Source: Flavobacterium sp. W4I14 (lineage in GTDB: Bacteria > Bacteroidota > Bacteroidia > Sphingobacteriales > Sphingobacteriaceae). From it: 64,000 nucleotides of DNA. The translations under genes and the position numbers were made by a program. The notes below the pieces were generated by a model. That model ran no database searches and was not told the DNA's origin. It worked only from the letters and a program-made list of their open reading frames with translations. This document shows, piece after piece, positions 1 through 7,439 of the stretch (positions are counted from its first letter, which is position 1; every line of letters begins with the position of its first letter). Where the stretch lies: positions 4,402,001 to 4,466,000 of the forward strand of contig JAUSZU010000001.1 in assembly GCA_030817875.1 (NCBI GenBank), in the 5' to 3' direction.

Positions 1-1035
1 AGAATTAATCAAAAAGCTGAAAAAGGCATTACCGCCGAAGCTGTTAAAATAGACAAAATATTTCAGAATGTACCATTAGGTTATTCGGTAATCATCGATC
101 GCATTTCGCAAGATGTACCATTCTACCGCGCATCATTAAAAAATGCCGCCATTACCGGAACTGCCGTAATTAACAACCCATTTTGGTGGAGTGCCGACGA
201 GAAATTTTTCAATAATGCGCTGGCCGAACAAATTGGTGTACCCGTACCCAAAACTGCCTTAATTCCATCACGGGAGCATCCTACAGGAACCACCGGAGAA
301 TCTTTCTCTAATTTAACCATGCCTTTAGATTGGGATGCCATTTTTGAATACACTGGTTTTCCGGCCTATATGAAACCCTATGATGGTGGTGGCTGGAGAG
401 ATGTTTATAAACTTCATGACAAAGAAGATTTTTTTGATAAACATAGTGGCACGCAACAATTGGTGATGCTTTTACAGGAAGAAATCATTTTTGAAGAGTA
501 TTTCAGGTGTTATTGCATTGGCGGCAAATACGTTCGTATTATGCAGTACGACCCACGGAATCCGCATCACTTGCGTTATGCCACTGAAGGTAAAGCGCCA
601 GATGCTAAACTGCTTAAAACTGTAGAAGAATACACCCTAAAACTATGCAGGTATTTAGGATACGATTTTAATACGGTAGAATTCGCGGTGCGTGATGGAG
701 TGCCTATTGCGATCGATTTCTGTAACCCTGCTCCTGATGCTGATATTAAAAGCGTTGGTCAGGAAAATTTTGACTGGGTAGTAGAAACCACAGCAAATTA
801 TGCCATTGAAAGGGCTAAAGCGCAAAAAGACGGACAGGATAATTTAACCTGGGGCGAATACATTAAATCGTCGGTTGGTGGTAAATCATTAATCGCACAA
901 GTTCCTACAAAAGTGGCTAAAGCGGCGGCCCCAAAGAAAGCTGCCGTTGCAGAAAAGGCTAAGGCTACACCAAAGAAATCGGCAACAGCAGAAAAAACAC
1001 CAGCAAAACCTAAAAAAGCTGCGCCAAAAAAATAA
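1..1035 (+). CDS. ATP-grasp family ligase, 5' end outside window
   Basis: The frame is open from the first base, so the gene begins before the window; about 344 residues are visible. The part before the tail resembles an ATP-grasp fold: a middle segment like the nucleotide-binding lid (near YMKPYDGGGWRDV) and an acidic, metal-binding-like C-terminal segment (VEFAVRDGVPIAIDFCNPAPD). Members ligate a carboxylate to an amine or thiol using ATP. The last ~45 residues form a Lys/Ala/Pro-rich tail resembling histone H1 and are probably not part of the fold. It is followed after 29 bp by a GCS2-type ligase, then an amidotransferase and another ATP-grasp-like gene, all on the same strand, so a shared pathway is inferred. 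The substrate is unknown. An internal Met at 319 is not the start, because homologous-looking sequence continues upstream of it. Confidence 0.8.
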   Translation, partial: RINQKAEKGITAEAVKIDKIFQNVPLGYSVIIDRISQDVPFYRASLKNAAITGTAVINNPFWWSADEKFFNNALAEQIGVPVPKTALIPSREHPTGTTGESFSNLTMPLDWDAIFEYTGFPAYMKPYDGGGWRDVYKLHDKEDFFDKHSGTQQLVMLLQEEIIFEEYFRCYCIGGKYVRIMQYDPRNPHHLRYATEGKAPDAKLLKTVEEYTLKLCRYLGYDFNTVEFAVRDGVPIAIDFCNPAPDADIKSVGQENFDWVVETTANYAIERAKAQKDGQDNLTWGEYIKSSVGGKSLIAQVPTKVAKAAAPKKAAVAEKAKATPKKSATAEKTPAKPKKAAPKK

Positions 1036-1064
1036 TTGGGATTTAAATTTTAATCAATCTAAGG

Positions 1065-2165
1065 ATGAATGAGTTTACGCTGGGCATAGAAGAAGAATAT
1101 ATGGTAATTGATCCCGTTACCAGAGAGCTTACTTCGCACGATCAAAAAATTGTAGAAGCCGCACAAAAAATTCACAAAGACCAGGTTAAGGCAGAAATGC
1201 ACCAGGCTGTGGTAGAAGTTGGAACGGGCATTTGTAAAACGACCACTGAAGCACGTAAAGAAATTTCCCAACTGCGTTATACCGTTTCGCAACTTGCCGG
1301 AGAGCAAGGCTTAAGGATTGGAGCCGCTGGCACTCACCCCTTCTCGCACTGGGAAAAACAGTTAATTACAGAACATCCACGCTATAATGAGATTGTGAAC
1401 GAATTGCAGGAAGCTGCACGATCTAACCTCATTTTTGGACTGCACGTACACGTAGGTTTTCAATCGCGCGAACTGGCCATTCATATTGCCAACCAGGTGA
1501 GGTATTTCTTGCCACACGTTTTTGCTTTATCAACCAATTCGCCTTTCTGGGAATCGCGGAACACGGGTTACAAATCTTTCCGTACAAAAATTTTCGACAA
1601 ATTTCCGCGTACAGGTATTCCCGATATTTTTAATAGCATCGAGGATTACGATAATTATGTAAAACTGCTCATCAAAACCAATTGCATGGATAATGCGAAG
1701 AAAATTTGGTGGGATATCCGTGTGCATCCGTTTTTCGACACCGTTGAGTTCCGCATTTGCGATTGCCCGATGCTGATTGATGAAACGATGGCTTTTACCG
1801 CATTATTTCAGACTTTGTGCGCCAAACTGTACAAACTGCGTTTGCAGAACATGGAATTTATCAGCTATTCGAGAGCGCTAATTAACGAAAATAAATGGCG
1901 TGCCGCCCGTTATGGAATTGATGGAAACCTAATCGATTTCGGGAAAGAAATGGAAGTGAACTGCCGCAACCTTATTTTAGAATTATTGGATTTTGTAGAT
2001 GATGTGGTGGATGATTTAGGTTGCCGTGATGACATTAATTATGTGCATAAAATATTGGAACACGGCACGGGCGCAGACCGGCAGTTGGCAGTTTACCAAC
2101 AAACTGGTAACTTTGAGGCGGTAGTAGATTACATTACTACTCAAACACTTATAGGCGCAAAGTAA
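1065..2165 (+). CDS. Carboxylate-amine ligase, GCS2/YbdK family
   Basis: The protein has 366 residues and begins FTLGIEEEYMVIDP, the usual start of the YbdK / glutamate-cysteine ligase type 2 family (GIEEE binds metal and nucleotide). Further family features are the NLIFGLHVHVG segment and the DIRVHPFFDTVEFRICD segment. The family forms amide bonds between a carboxylate, often glutamate, and an amine with ATP. True GshA activity cannot be assumed. The gene lies between an ATP-grasp gene (29 bp upstream) and a class I amidotransferase (7 bp downstream), which suggests one transcript and one biosynthetic route. The length is normal for the family. Confidence 0.9.
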   Translation: MNEFTLGIEEEYMVIDPVTRELTSHDQKIVEAAQKIHKDQVKAEMHQAVVEVGTGICKTTTEARKEISQLRYTVSQLAGEQGLRIGAAGTHPFSHWEKQLITEHPRYNEIVNELQEAARSNLIFGLHVHVGFQSRELAIHIANQVRYFLPHVFALSTNSPFWESRNTGYKSFRTKIFDKFPRTGIPDIFNSIEDYDNYVKLLIKTNCMDNAKKIWWDIRVHPFFDTVEFRICDCPMLIDETMAFTALFQTLCAKLYKLRLQNMEFISYSRALINENKWRAARYGIDGNLIDFGKEMEVNCRNLILELLDFVDDVVDDLGCRDDINYVHKILEHGTGADRQLAVYQQTGNFEAVVDYITTQTLIGAK

Positions 2166-2172
2166 TTTTATA

Positions 2173-3000
2173 ATGGATAAAAGTAGCTTAAAGGTGGCCG
2201 TTATTGACATGAATAACGGCGCACCTAATCAGGGTATGCGGGGAATTCAGGAAATTTTATCCCGTTTTAAAAACGATAATAATATCGATTTAATCTTTGA
2301 TGTATTTGATTTAAGACAAAAAGGAGAAATACCGGGCATCGGTTATGATGCTTATATTTCTAGTGGTGGCCCAGGAAGTCCGATTGAAAGTAAGGGCGAA
2401 CAATGGGAAAATGATTTCTTTAATCTCTTAGATCAGATAGAAGCTTTTAACCACAAAAACGACGAAAGAAAAAAGTATGCTTTTTTAATCTGCCATTCCT
2501 TCCAATTGGCTTGTAGAAAATATGAATTGGGCAACGTAACCGAAAGACGGTCGAATGCTTTTGGTATTTTTCCGATTACCTTGACTGAAGATGGAGAAAA
2601 AGATGAAATTTTTAATGGCATTACCAACCCTTTCTTTTCGGTCGACAGCAGAGATTGGCAAGTGATCGAGCAAGATTTTGCTGCTTTCGAGAAAAAAGGC
2701 GCAAAATTATTGGCCATCGAAAAAGAGCGTAAACATGTCGATTTAGAACGTTGTATGATGTCGATCCGCTTTTCCGATGAAATCATCGGTACACAATTCC
2801 ATCCAGAAGCTGATCCGGTTGGCATGAAAATGTACTTACTTCAGGAGGAAAAGAAAAAAGCAATTGTTGATATGCACGGGGAACAAAAATACCTGGATAT
2901 GTTAAACAGTTTAGACGATCCGGCAAGGATTGTGCTTACACAAAGTGTTATTTTACCTAATTTCTTGCAAAAAGCAATTGGGGATTTGCAGGAAGTGTAA
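2173..3000 (+). CDS. Class I glutamine amidotransferase-like protein
   Basis: The protein has 275 residues with a class I GATase layout: an oxyanion-type turn (SSGGPGSP), a nucleophile elbow with Cys107 in FLICHSFQ, and a His210-x-Glu212 pair in GTQFHPEAD. The Cys-His-Glu triad therefore looks intact. Such domains release ammonia from glutamine or hydrolyse gamma-glutamyl bonds. Coupling to the ligase genes on both sides would fit either supply of ammonia or trimming of a gamma-glutamyl product. The C-terminal ~55 residues are an extension beyond the core. Spacing of 7 bp from the preceding gene supports an operon. The reaction partner is not evident from sequence. Confidence 0.85.
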   Translation: MDKSSLKVAVIDMNNGAPNQGMRGIQEILSRFKNDNNIDLIFDVFDLRQKGEIPGIGYDAYISSGGPGSPIESKGEQWENDFFNLLDQIEAFNHKNDERKKYAFLICHSFQLACRKYELGNVTERRSNAFGIFPITLTEDGEKDEIFNGITNPFFSVDSRDWQVIEQDFAAFEKKGAKLLAIEKERKHVDLERCMMSIRFSDEIIGTQFHPEADPVGMKMYLLQEEKKKAIVDMHGEQKYLDMLNSLDDPARIVLTQSVILPNFLQKAIGDLQEV

Positions 3001-3012
3001 AAAACCCATCAC

Positions 3013-3105
3013 CGTCATTTCGACTGGAGCGCAGCGGAATGGAGAAATCTATTAACATGTTTAAGATAAAAGTTAAAGGATTTCTCCACTAAGGTCGAAA
3101 TGACG
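3013..3105. repeat. Intergenic palindromic repeat, CGTCATTTCGAC type
   Basis: The left end reads CGTCATTTCGACT and the right end GTCGAAATGACG, with inner arms GGAGAAATC (3041) and GGATTTCTCC (3078). The element folds as a long imperfect hairpin and occupies most of the gap between two co-directional genes. It belongs to a set of elements in this window sharing the CGTCAT/ATGACG ends. Confidence 0.85.
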
Positions 3106-3154
3106 ATCTCTCATTTGCAATGACAAGTTGTAAACCAGAACCAATTACAAACCT

Positions 3155-4342
3155 ATGATACCTGCTCAACGCCAAAAATACAATCAGCAATTTACAGAAG
3201 AGAAATACAAAACCTTCATCGATAAACTGCAAAATGGTTATCCGGAAATCCCTTTCAGGGTTGCAGAAACGCCGGTATTTATTCCGAAAGCATTGAAAGA
3301 AAAATTGGTTGCGGCAGGAGAAGAAATTATAAACCTGATTATGCAACCCAATTTTAAAACGCTTACTCAAAAGGCAATCCCCTCCAACTGGAATGTACCC
3401 AATGAAAATGAACAGCCTCACTTTTTAACCTTCGATTTTGGTATTTGTAAAAATCAAGCCGGAGAACTTACACCCATGTTAATCGAAATGCAGGGATTTC
3501 CTTCCTTGTATGGCTTTCAGCATCATTTGGCTAAAACTTTCCAGACAAGTTTTGAGATTGACGGTTCTGTGAATCATTTTCTAAACGGCTTTAACGAAGA
3601 AGCGTACATTAAGCTGCTTAAAGAAGTTATTATTGGCTCCCACCAACCGGAAGAAGTGGCTCTGATGGATGTAGATGCGCCTAACCAAAAAACGGCTATT
3701 GATTTTTTTGTTACCCAAAAAATGTTGGGCATTAAGATTTTAGCACTGGAAAACATTAAAAAAGATGGCAAGCAATTATTTTACGAGGAAGATGGCAAAA
3801 AGATCCAGTTAAAAAGAATTTATAACCGCCTGATATTTGATGAGGTAGCCAATAATACCGAAATTTTCAAAAACAGTTTCGACCCACGCGAAGAATTGGA
3901 TGTTGAATGGGTAACGCACCCCAACTGGTTTTATCGCATTAGCAAATACACCATGCCTTTCTTGAAAAGCGAATTTGTACCCGAAACACGGTTTTTAAAT
4001 GAGTTAAATACAATCCCTAAAGATTTAGAAAACTATGTACTTAAGCCATTATTCTCCTTCGCTGGAATGGGCGTAATTATCGATGTAAGCGAAACGGACA
4101 TTACCAATATAAAAGATCCAGAAAACTGGATTTTGCAAAGGAAAGTAAATTACGAGCCAGCTGTGCAGGCACCAGATGATGGGGTAAAGGCAGAAGTAAG
4201 GATGATGTACTTATGGCCTGATGGCGGTGAGCCTCAGCTTTGCATTAATTTGGCAAGGTTAAGCAAAGGAAAAATGATTGGCGTACGCTACAACGCCGAT
4301 TTCGATTGGGTTGGTGGTACCGTAGGTTTTATGGAAGAATAA
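3155..4342 (+). CDS. Probable ATP-grasp-like ligase, uncharacterised
   Basis: This 395-residue protein is not firmly assigned. The C-terminal half has features like ATP-grasp enzymes: a Lys followed by a Gly-rich turn (YVLKPLFSFAGMGV, about residue 290), a segment like an ATP-contacting strand (WILQRKVNYEPA), and an Arg-rich end (VRMMYLW ... LARLSKGKMIGVRYN). The N-terminal half has an acidic strand (PMLIEMQGFPSLYGF). The order is reminiscent of circularly permuted ATP-grasp proteins such as glutathionylspermidine synthetase relatives, but this is inference. It follows the three ligase/amidotransferase genes after a gap of 154 bp that holds a palindromic repeat, and probably acts in the same pathway. 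Confidence 0.6.
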   Translation: MIPAQRQKYNQQFTEEKYKTFIDKLQNGYPEIPFRVAETPVFIPKALKEKLVAAGEEIINLIMQPNFKTLTQKAIPSNWNVPNENEQPHFLTFDFGICKNQAGELTPMLIEMQGFPSLYGFQHHLAKTFQTSFEIDGSVNHFLNGFNEEAYIKLLKEVIIGSHQPEEVALMDVDAPNQKTAIDFFVTQKMLGIKILALENIKKDGKQLFYEEDGKKIQLKRIYNRLIFDEVANNTEIFKNSFDPREELDVEWVTHPNWFYRISKYTMPFLKSEFVPETRFLNELNTIPKDLENYVLKPLFSFAGMGVIIDVSETDITNIKDPENWILQRKVNYEPAVQAPDDGVKAEVRMMYLWPDGGEPQLCINLARLSKGKMIGVRYNADFDWVGGTVGFMEE

Positions 4343-4362
4343 CTTTTTTAACCGCAAAGCTC

Positions 4363-4562
4363 GCGAAGACAGGGCGCAGAGAAAATAAATAGGTATCCGT
4401 CAGGCTGAGCGAAGTCGAAGACTAACCACCGAGATCACGAAGAAAAAGGCACAGAGGTACACAGAGAAATAATTTTTCCGTGTTTTCTGTGAATCTGTGG
4501 CAAAAAATGCATTAAAAACCCTCTTGGTGCCCTCGGTGTAAAACGCTGTTTTCTCTGTGGTA
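4363..4562. repeat. Dispersed low-complexity repeat (ACAGAGGxACACAGAG type)
   Basis: This gap holds degenerate copies of a motif around ACAGAGGTACACAGAGAAA, and inverted versions (TTTTCTGTGAATCTGTGG, TTCTCTGTGG). It also has a single half of the CGTCA..GAGCGAAGTCGAA type near 4399-4421. Similar sequence recurs around 42382-42455. No open frame is supported. Confidence 0.6.
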
Positions 4563-4616
4563 AAACCGTATGTCAATAATTTACATTTAACTGAACACCT
4601 TCCCCTTAAAACCCTT

Positions 4617-4624
4617 TATATTTG
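4617..4624 (+). promoter_or_regulatory. -7 box TATATTTG, possibly giving a leaderless mRNA
   Basis: TATATTTG matches the Bacteroidota -7 consensus TAnnTTTG and lies only four bases before the ATG at 4629. No clear -33 TTTG is seen. If used, transcription would start at or beside the start codon. Confidence 0.45.
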
Positions 4625-4628
4625 TATT

Positions 4629-4787
4629 ATGGATATTCAAACGATTTTAGTCTTTTTACTTTTTGCGGTAGCATTGGTATATGTTGGCCGTTTGGTTTTT
4701 AAATCTTTACAGGTAAAAAAAGATGGATGTGGCGGTAATTGTAAATGTGGTGTAGATTTTTCCGATATTAAGCCCGTAAAAAAATAA
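4629..4787 (+). CDS. Small Cys-rich membrane protein, FeoB-associated type
   Basis: The protein has 52 residues: a single membrane segment (ILVFLLFAVALVYVGRLVF) followed by a short soluble tail with a Cys cluster (DGCGGNCKCG). This pattern matches the FeoB-associated Cys-rich membrane protein family. feoA/feoB are not next to it here, so an iron link is inferred from family resemblance only. The ATG at 4629 is chosen because the longer in-frame start at 4557 would place a promoter-like box and repeat-derived sequence inside the protein. A Crp/Fnr-type regulator starts 12 bp downstream. Confidence 0.7.
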   Translation: MDIQTILVFLLFAVALVYVGRLVFKSLQVKKDGCGGNCKCGVDFSDIKPVKK

Positions 4788-4799
4788 CATTCCGCCTTT

Positions 4800-5387
4800 A
4801 TGATTCATCAGTTCCAGAAATACTTACAGGAAAAAATAGAAATAACTGATGAACAGTTCGAAAGCATATCATCTGTTTTAAAGGTTAAAAAATTCGAGAA
4901 AAACGAAATCGTTCAATATACCGGAGATAATTTCAAACACGGATATTTTGTAGGCAAAGGTTTATTACGTGCGTACTCAATTGATGCGAAAGGCAAAGAA
5001 CATATCCTTCAGTTCGCCCCCGAAAACTGGTTGGTTTCTGATCGCAACAATATGAATAATGAGCCGTCAATATTTTTTATCGATGCCATCGAAGCAACCG
5101 AAGCCGTGTTAATGCCTAACAATTTCATGGAAGAAGCAGCCAGGCAAGTACCATGTTTGCAACCCATGCAAATTAAACTGCTCAACAATTCGATCCGCTT
5201 TATGCAGAAAAGAATTAACATGTTATTAAGCGCAACTGCCGAAGAAAGATATCTTGATTTTATAAAACTTTATCCTAACCTTACCCTCCGCGTACCACAA
5301 TGGATGATTGCCTCATATCTGGGCATTACCCCTGAATCGTTAAGCCGGGTGAGAAAGGAACTGGCTAATAAACATTTCAGGCCTTAG
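4800..5387 (+). CDS. Crp/Fnr family transcriptional regulator
   Basis: The protein has 195 residues: an N-terminal cyclic-nucleotide-binding-like barrel (roughly residues 20-115) and a C-terminal winged helix with the recognition-helix sequence WMIASYLGITPESLSRVRKEL split over the turn. The Crp phosphate-binding cassette is not conserved and there is no Fnr-like Cys set, so the ligand is unknown; such short Crp-like regulators are common in Bacteroidota. The gene starts 12 bp after the Cys-rich membrane protein and may be co-transcribed with it. Confidence 0.85.
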   Translation: MIHQFQKYLQEKIEITDEQFESISSVLKVKKFEKNEIVQYTGDNFKHGYFVGKGLLRAYSIDAKGKEHILQFAPENWLVSDRNNMNNEPSIFFIDAIEATEAVLMPNNFMEEAARQVPCLQPMQIKLLNNSIRFMQKRINMLLSATAEERYLDFIKLYPNLTLRVPQWMIASYLGITPESLSRVRKELANKHFRP

Positions 5388-5396
5388 CCAGAATTT

Positions 5397-5515
5397 TGAA
5401 TAGGTGAGTTTTGAATGAATGAATGTCTTGGCTAAATCCCAATATCCGATCCTTCTCTCAATTTCTCATTCAATAACTCAATCATTCTTTCATTCAATCA
5501 TTCTGTCATTCAATT
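5397..5515. repeat. Tandem-plus-inverted short repeat, GAATGA units
   Basis: The left arm carries repeated TTGAATGAATGAATG-like units. The right arm has the inverse, CATTCAATAACTCAATCATTC, repeated several times with a 7-8 base period. The unit resembles the element at 57085-57190. It could fold into one long imperfect hairpin. Confidence 0.65.
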
Positions 5516-5562
5516 ATTTCCCTTTCTTACCATACATCAATCTGTAGTAAAAACCTGCGCTG

Positions 5563-5570
5563 TACTTTTG
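5563..5570 (+). promoter_or_regulatory. -7 box TACTTTTG for yceI gene
   Basis: TACTTTTG is a full match to TAnnTTTG, 36 bases before the ATG at 5607. The A-rich leader just before the ATG (AAAACAAAAGAT) fits Bacteroidota translation starts. Confidence 0.6.
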
Positions 5571-5606
5571 TGTTGTAAATATTAAACATCTCAAAAAACA
5601 AAAGAT

Positions 5607-6137
5607 ATGGCAACTACAAAATGGACATTAGATCCAACCCACAGCGAATTACAATTTAAAGTAAAACACTTAATGATTACTACTGTAACCGGTAGTTTAA
5701 AATCTTTCTCAGCAGAATTATCATCTGAAGGTGATGAATTTGAAAATGCAGAAATTTCTTTCAAAGGTGATATCGGTTCAATTGATACCGGAAATACTGA
5801 CCGCGATAACCATTTAAAAAGTGGCGATTTTTTCGATGCTGAAAAATTTGCACACATCGAATTTAAATCTAATTCAGTAGAAAAAGATGGCAGCAATTAT
5901 ATCGTTAAAGGCGACTTAACCATTAAAGGTGAAACCAAACCTGTCAAATTAACTGCAGAATTTGGTGGTATTGCTACCGATCCATGGGGAAATACCAAAG
6001 CAGGCTTTACATTAAGTGGAAAAATTAACCGCTCAGAATTCGGTTTAACATGGAATGCTGCATTAGAAACCGGTGGTGTAATGGTAAGTGAAGAAGTTCG
6101 CATTTTAGGCGAATTACAGTTTGTAAAAAGTGTATAA
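5607..6137 (+). CDS. YceI family protein
   Basis: The protein has 176 residues and begins ATTKWTLDPTHSELQFKVKHL, the start of a YceI lipocalin-like barrel. The family binds isoprenoid-type lipids in structures of homologues. There is no signal peptide, so this copy is probably cytoplasmic, unlike E. coli YceI. Conserved parts include a segment near NYIVKGDLTIKGETKPV and the C-terminal ALETGGVMVSEEVRI. It is followed by a pirin gene after a hairpin-containing gap of 70 bp, and the two may respond to the same signal. Confidence 0.9.
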   Translation: MATTKWTLDPTHSELQFKVKHLMITTVTGSLKSFSAELSSEGDEFENAEISFKGDIGSIDTGNTDRDNHLKSGDFFDAEKFAHIEFKSNSVEKDGSNYIVKGDLTIKGETKPVKLTAEFGGIATDPWGNTKAGFTLSGKINRSEFGLTWNAALETGGVMVSEEVRILGELQFVKSV

Positions 6138-6143
6138 GTGATA

Positions 6144-6190
6144 GGCGTTTGGCGATATGCGTGGATTATCCGCCAAACGCCAAACGCATA
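6144..6190. repeat. Hairpin GGCGTTTGGCG / CGCCAAACGCC
   Basis: A perfect 11-base inverted repeat (6144-6154 with 6171-6181) is followed by a second overlapping pairing option (ATGCGT at 6156 with ACGCAT at 6185). No T-run follows, so it is more likely a dispersed palindrome than a terminator. It gives a spurious upstream Met frame for the pirin gene. Confidence 0.7.
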
Positions 6191-6207
6191 ACAGAAAGGT
6201 TCCAATC

Positions 6208-7077
6208 ATGGAAACAAAACAAATAGAAAAAGTACTAAAAGCACCAGCGCCACATATGGTTGGCGATGGCTTTAGGGTACACAATTTTTTCCCAAGTGGA
6301 TATAAAATCAACATGAGTCCGTTTTTCTTAATGGATTATGGCTCAAAGATCGAATTTTCTGCCAGGAAAGAACCAAGAGGCGTTGGTGTACATCCACATC
6401 GTGGCTTCGAAACGGTAACTATTGCCTATCATGGTGCAGTTGCCCATCACGATAGCTCTGGAAACAGCGGTGTGATTTATCCGGGCGATGTACAATGGAT
6501 GACCGCTGCAAGTGGTGTACTACATAAAGAATACCATGAAGCGAACTATAGCTTAGTCGGAGGTCCATTTCAAATGGTTCAGCTTTGGGTTAATCTACCA
6601 GCCAAGGATAAAATGGGTAAACCAAGGTATCAGGCAGTTAAGCAGGCCGATATGGCTCATTTTGATCTTCCCGAAAATGGTGGAAAAATTGAAATTATAG
6701 CAGGCAATTATCGGGGTATAAAAGGCAATGCAAATACCTTTACCCCCATAGAACTCTATAATGCCAGGTTAAATAAAGGTGCCGAAGCTACTTTTAACTT
6801 TCCTGAGCATTTTAACACCGGATTTATGGTGATTGAAGGTTCGATCAAAATTAATGGGTCCGAAACCGCATCCGTAGATGATTTTATCCACTTCAAAAAC
6901 AAAGGTGAAGAAATTAAGATCGAAGCGCTAGAAAACAGCGTGATTTTGGTTTTAAGTGGCGAACCAATAGATGAGCCAATTGTTCAATACGGCCCGTTTT
7001 TAATGAATACTGAAGCCGAAATCCATCAGGCGATTGAAGATTACAACCAAGGTAGATTCGGTTATTTAGAGGAATAA
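6208..7077 (+). CDS. Pirin family protein
   Basis: The protein has 289 residues from the ATG at 6208, which follows AGAAAGG; an in-frame Met at 6157 lies in a palindromic repeat and is rejected. It is a two-lobed cupin: the N-terminal lobe carries the pirin metal-binding pattern (HPHRGFETVTI, then HHDSSGNSG, and the later HKEYHE), and the C-terminal lobe is a second cupin. Bacterial pirins are metal-dependent and some show quercetin 2,3-dioxygenase activity or bind partner enzymes. The substrate here is unknown. A strong terminator follows. Confidence 0.92.
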   Translation: METKQIEKVLKAPAPHMVGDGFRVHNFFPSGYKINMSPFFLMDYGSKIEFSARKEPRGVGVHPHRGFETVTIAYHGAVAHHDSSGNSGVIYPGDVQWMTAASGVLHKEYHEANYSLVGGPFQMVQLWVNLPAKDKMGKPRYQAVKQADMAHFDLPENGGKIEIIAGNYRGIKGNANTFTPIELYNARLNKGAEATFNFPEHFNTGFMVIEGSIKINGSETASVDDFIHFKNKGEEIKIEALENSVILVLSGEPIDEPIVQYGPFLMNTEAEIHQAIEDYNQGRFGYLEE

Positions 7078-7102
7078 AAAGGTTTAAATAAATTATATTT
7101 TG

Positions 7103-7138
7103 AGCCGGCATTTTTTATAAAATTTGTCGGCTTTTTTT
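7103..7138 (+). terminator. Intrinsic terminator after pirin gene
   Basis: AGCCGGCA (7103-7110) pairs with TGTCGGCT (7125-7132, one G-U pair) and is followed by a run of T. It lies 26 bp after the pirin stop codon. Confidence 0.8.
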
Positions 7139-7439
7139 GTAACCGCATATACAAGTCAACCCAATCGAAAACATCCTCTTGCTAGATAAACAAAACTAAA
7201 AGATACTGAAACAGGTTCAGGAGGACGAAGCGCATCTTAATTTACGCAAGAAACCTTAACTACCTTAACTTCTTAATGATGAAAAGATCCGGAAACACCA
7301 CTTATGCACCTGATAAACAGTAAGTAAATCAGCATCTTAAAAATGGAATAGCGATCCATCATCTTAACCATTGTTATCAATCATTCATCCAATCTTCATA
7401 TTCGTTAGTGACATTTGATTAATAAATCAGAACAGAAAA
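7139..7439. other. Intergenic region without a supported gene
   Basis: This roughly 300 bp gap upstream of the large polysaccharide-enzyme gene holds no convincing open frame. A degenerate trace of the CAGGTTCAGGAGGACG type dispersed repeat is seen at 7207-7230. The promoter of the next gene presumably lies here, but no full TAnnTTTG box was found. Confidence 0.5.

Noticed and set aside
5397..5515. CRISPR-like array
   Set aside because: The units are only 7-8 bases with no distinct spacers, and no cas genes are in the window.
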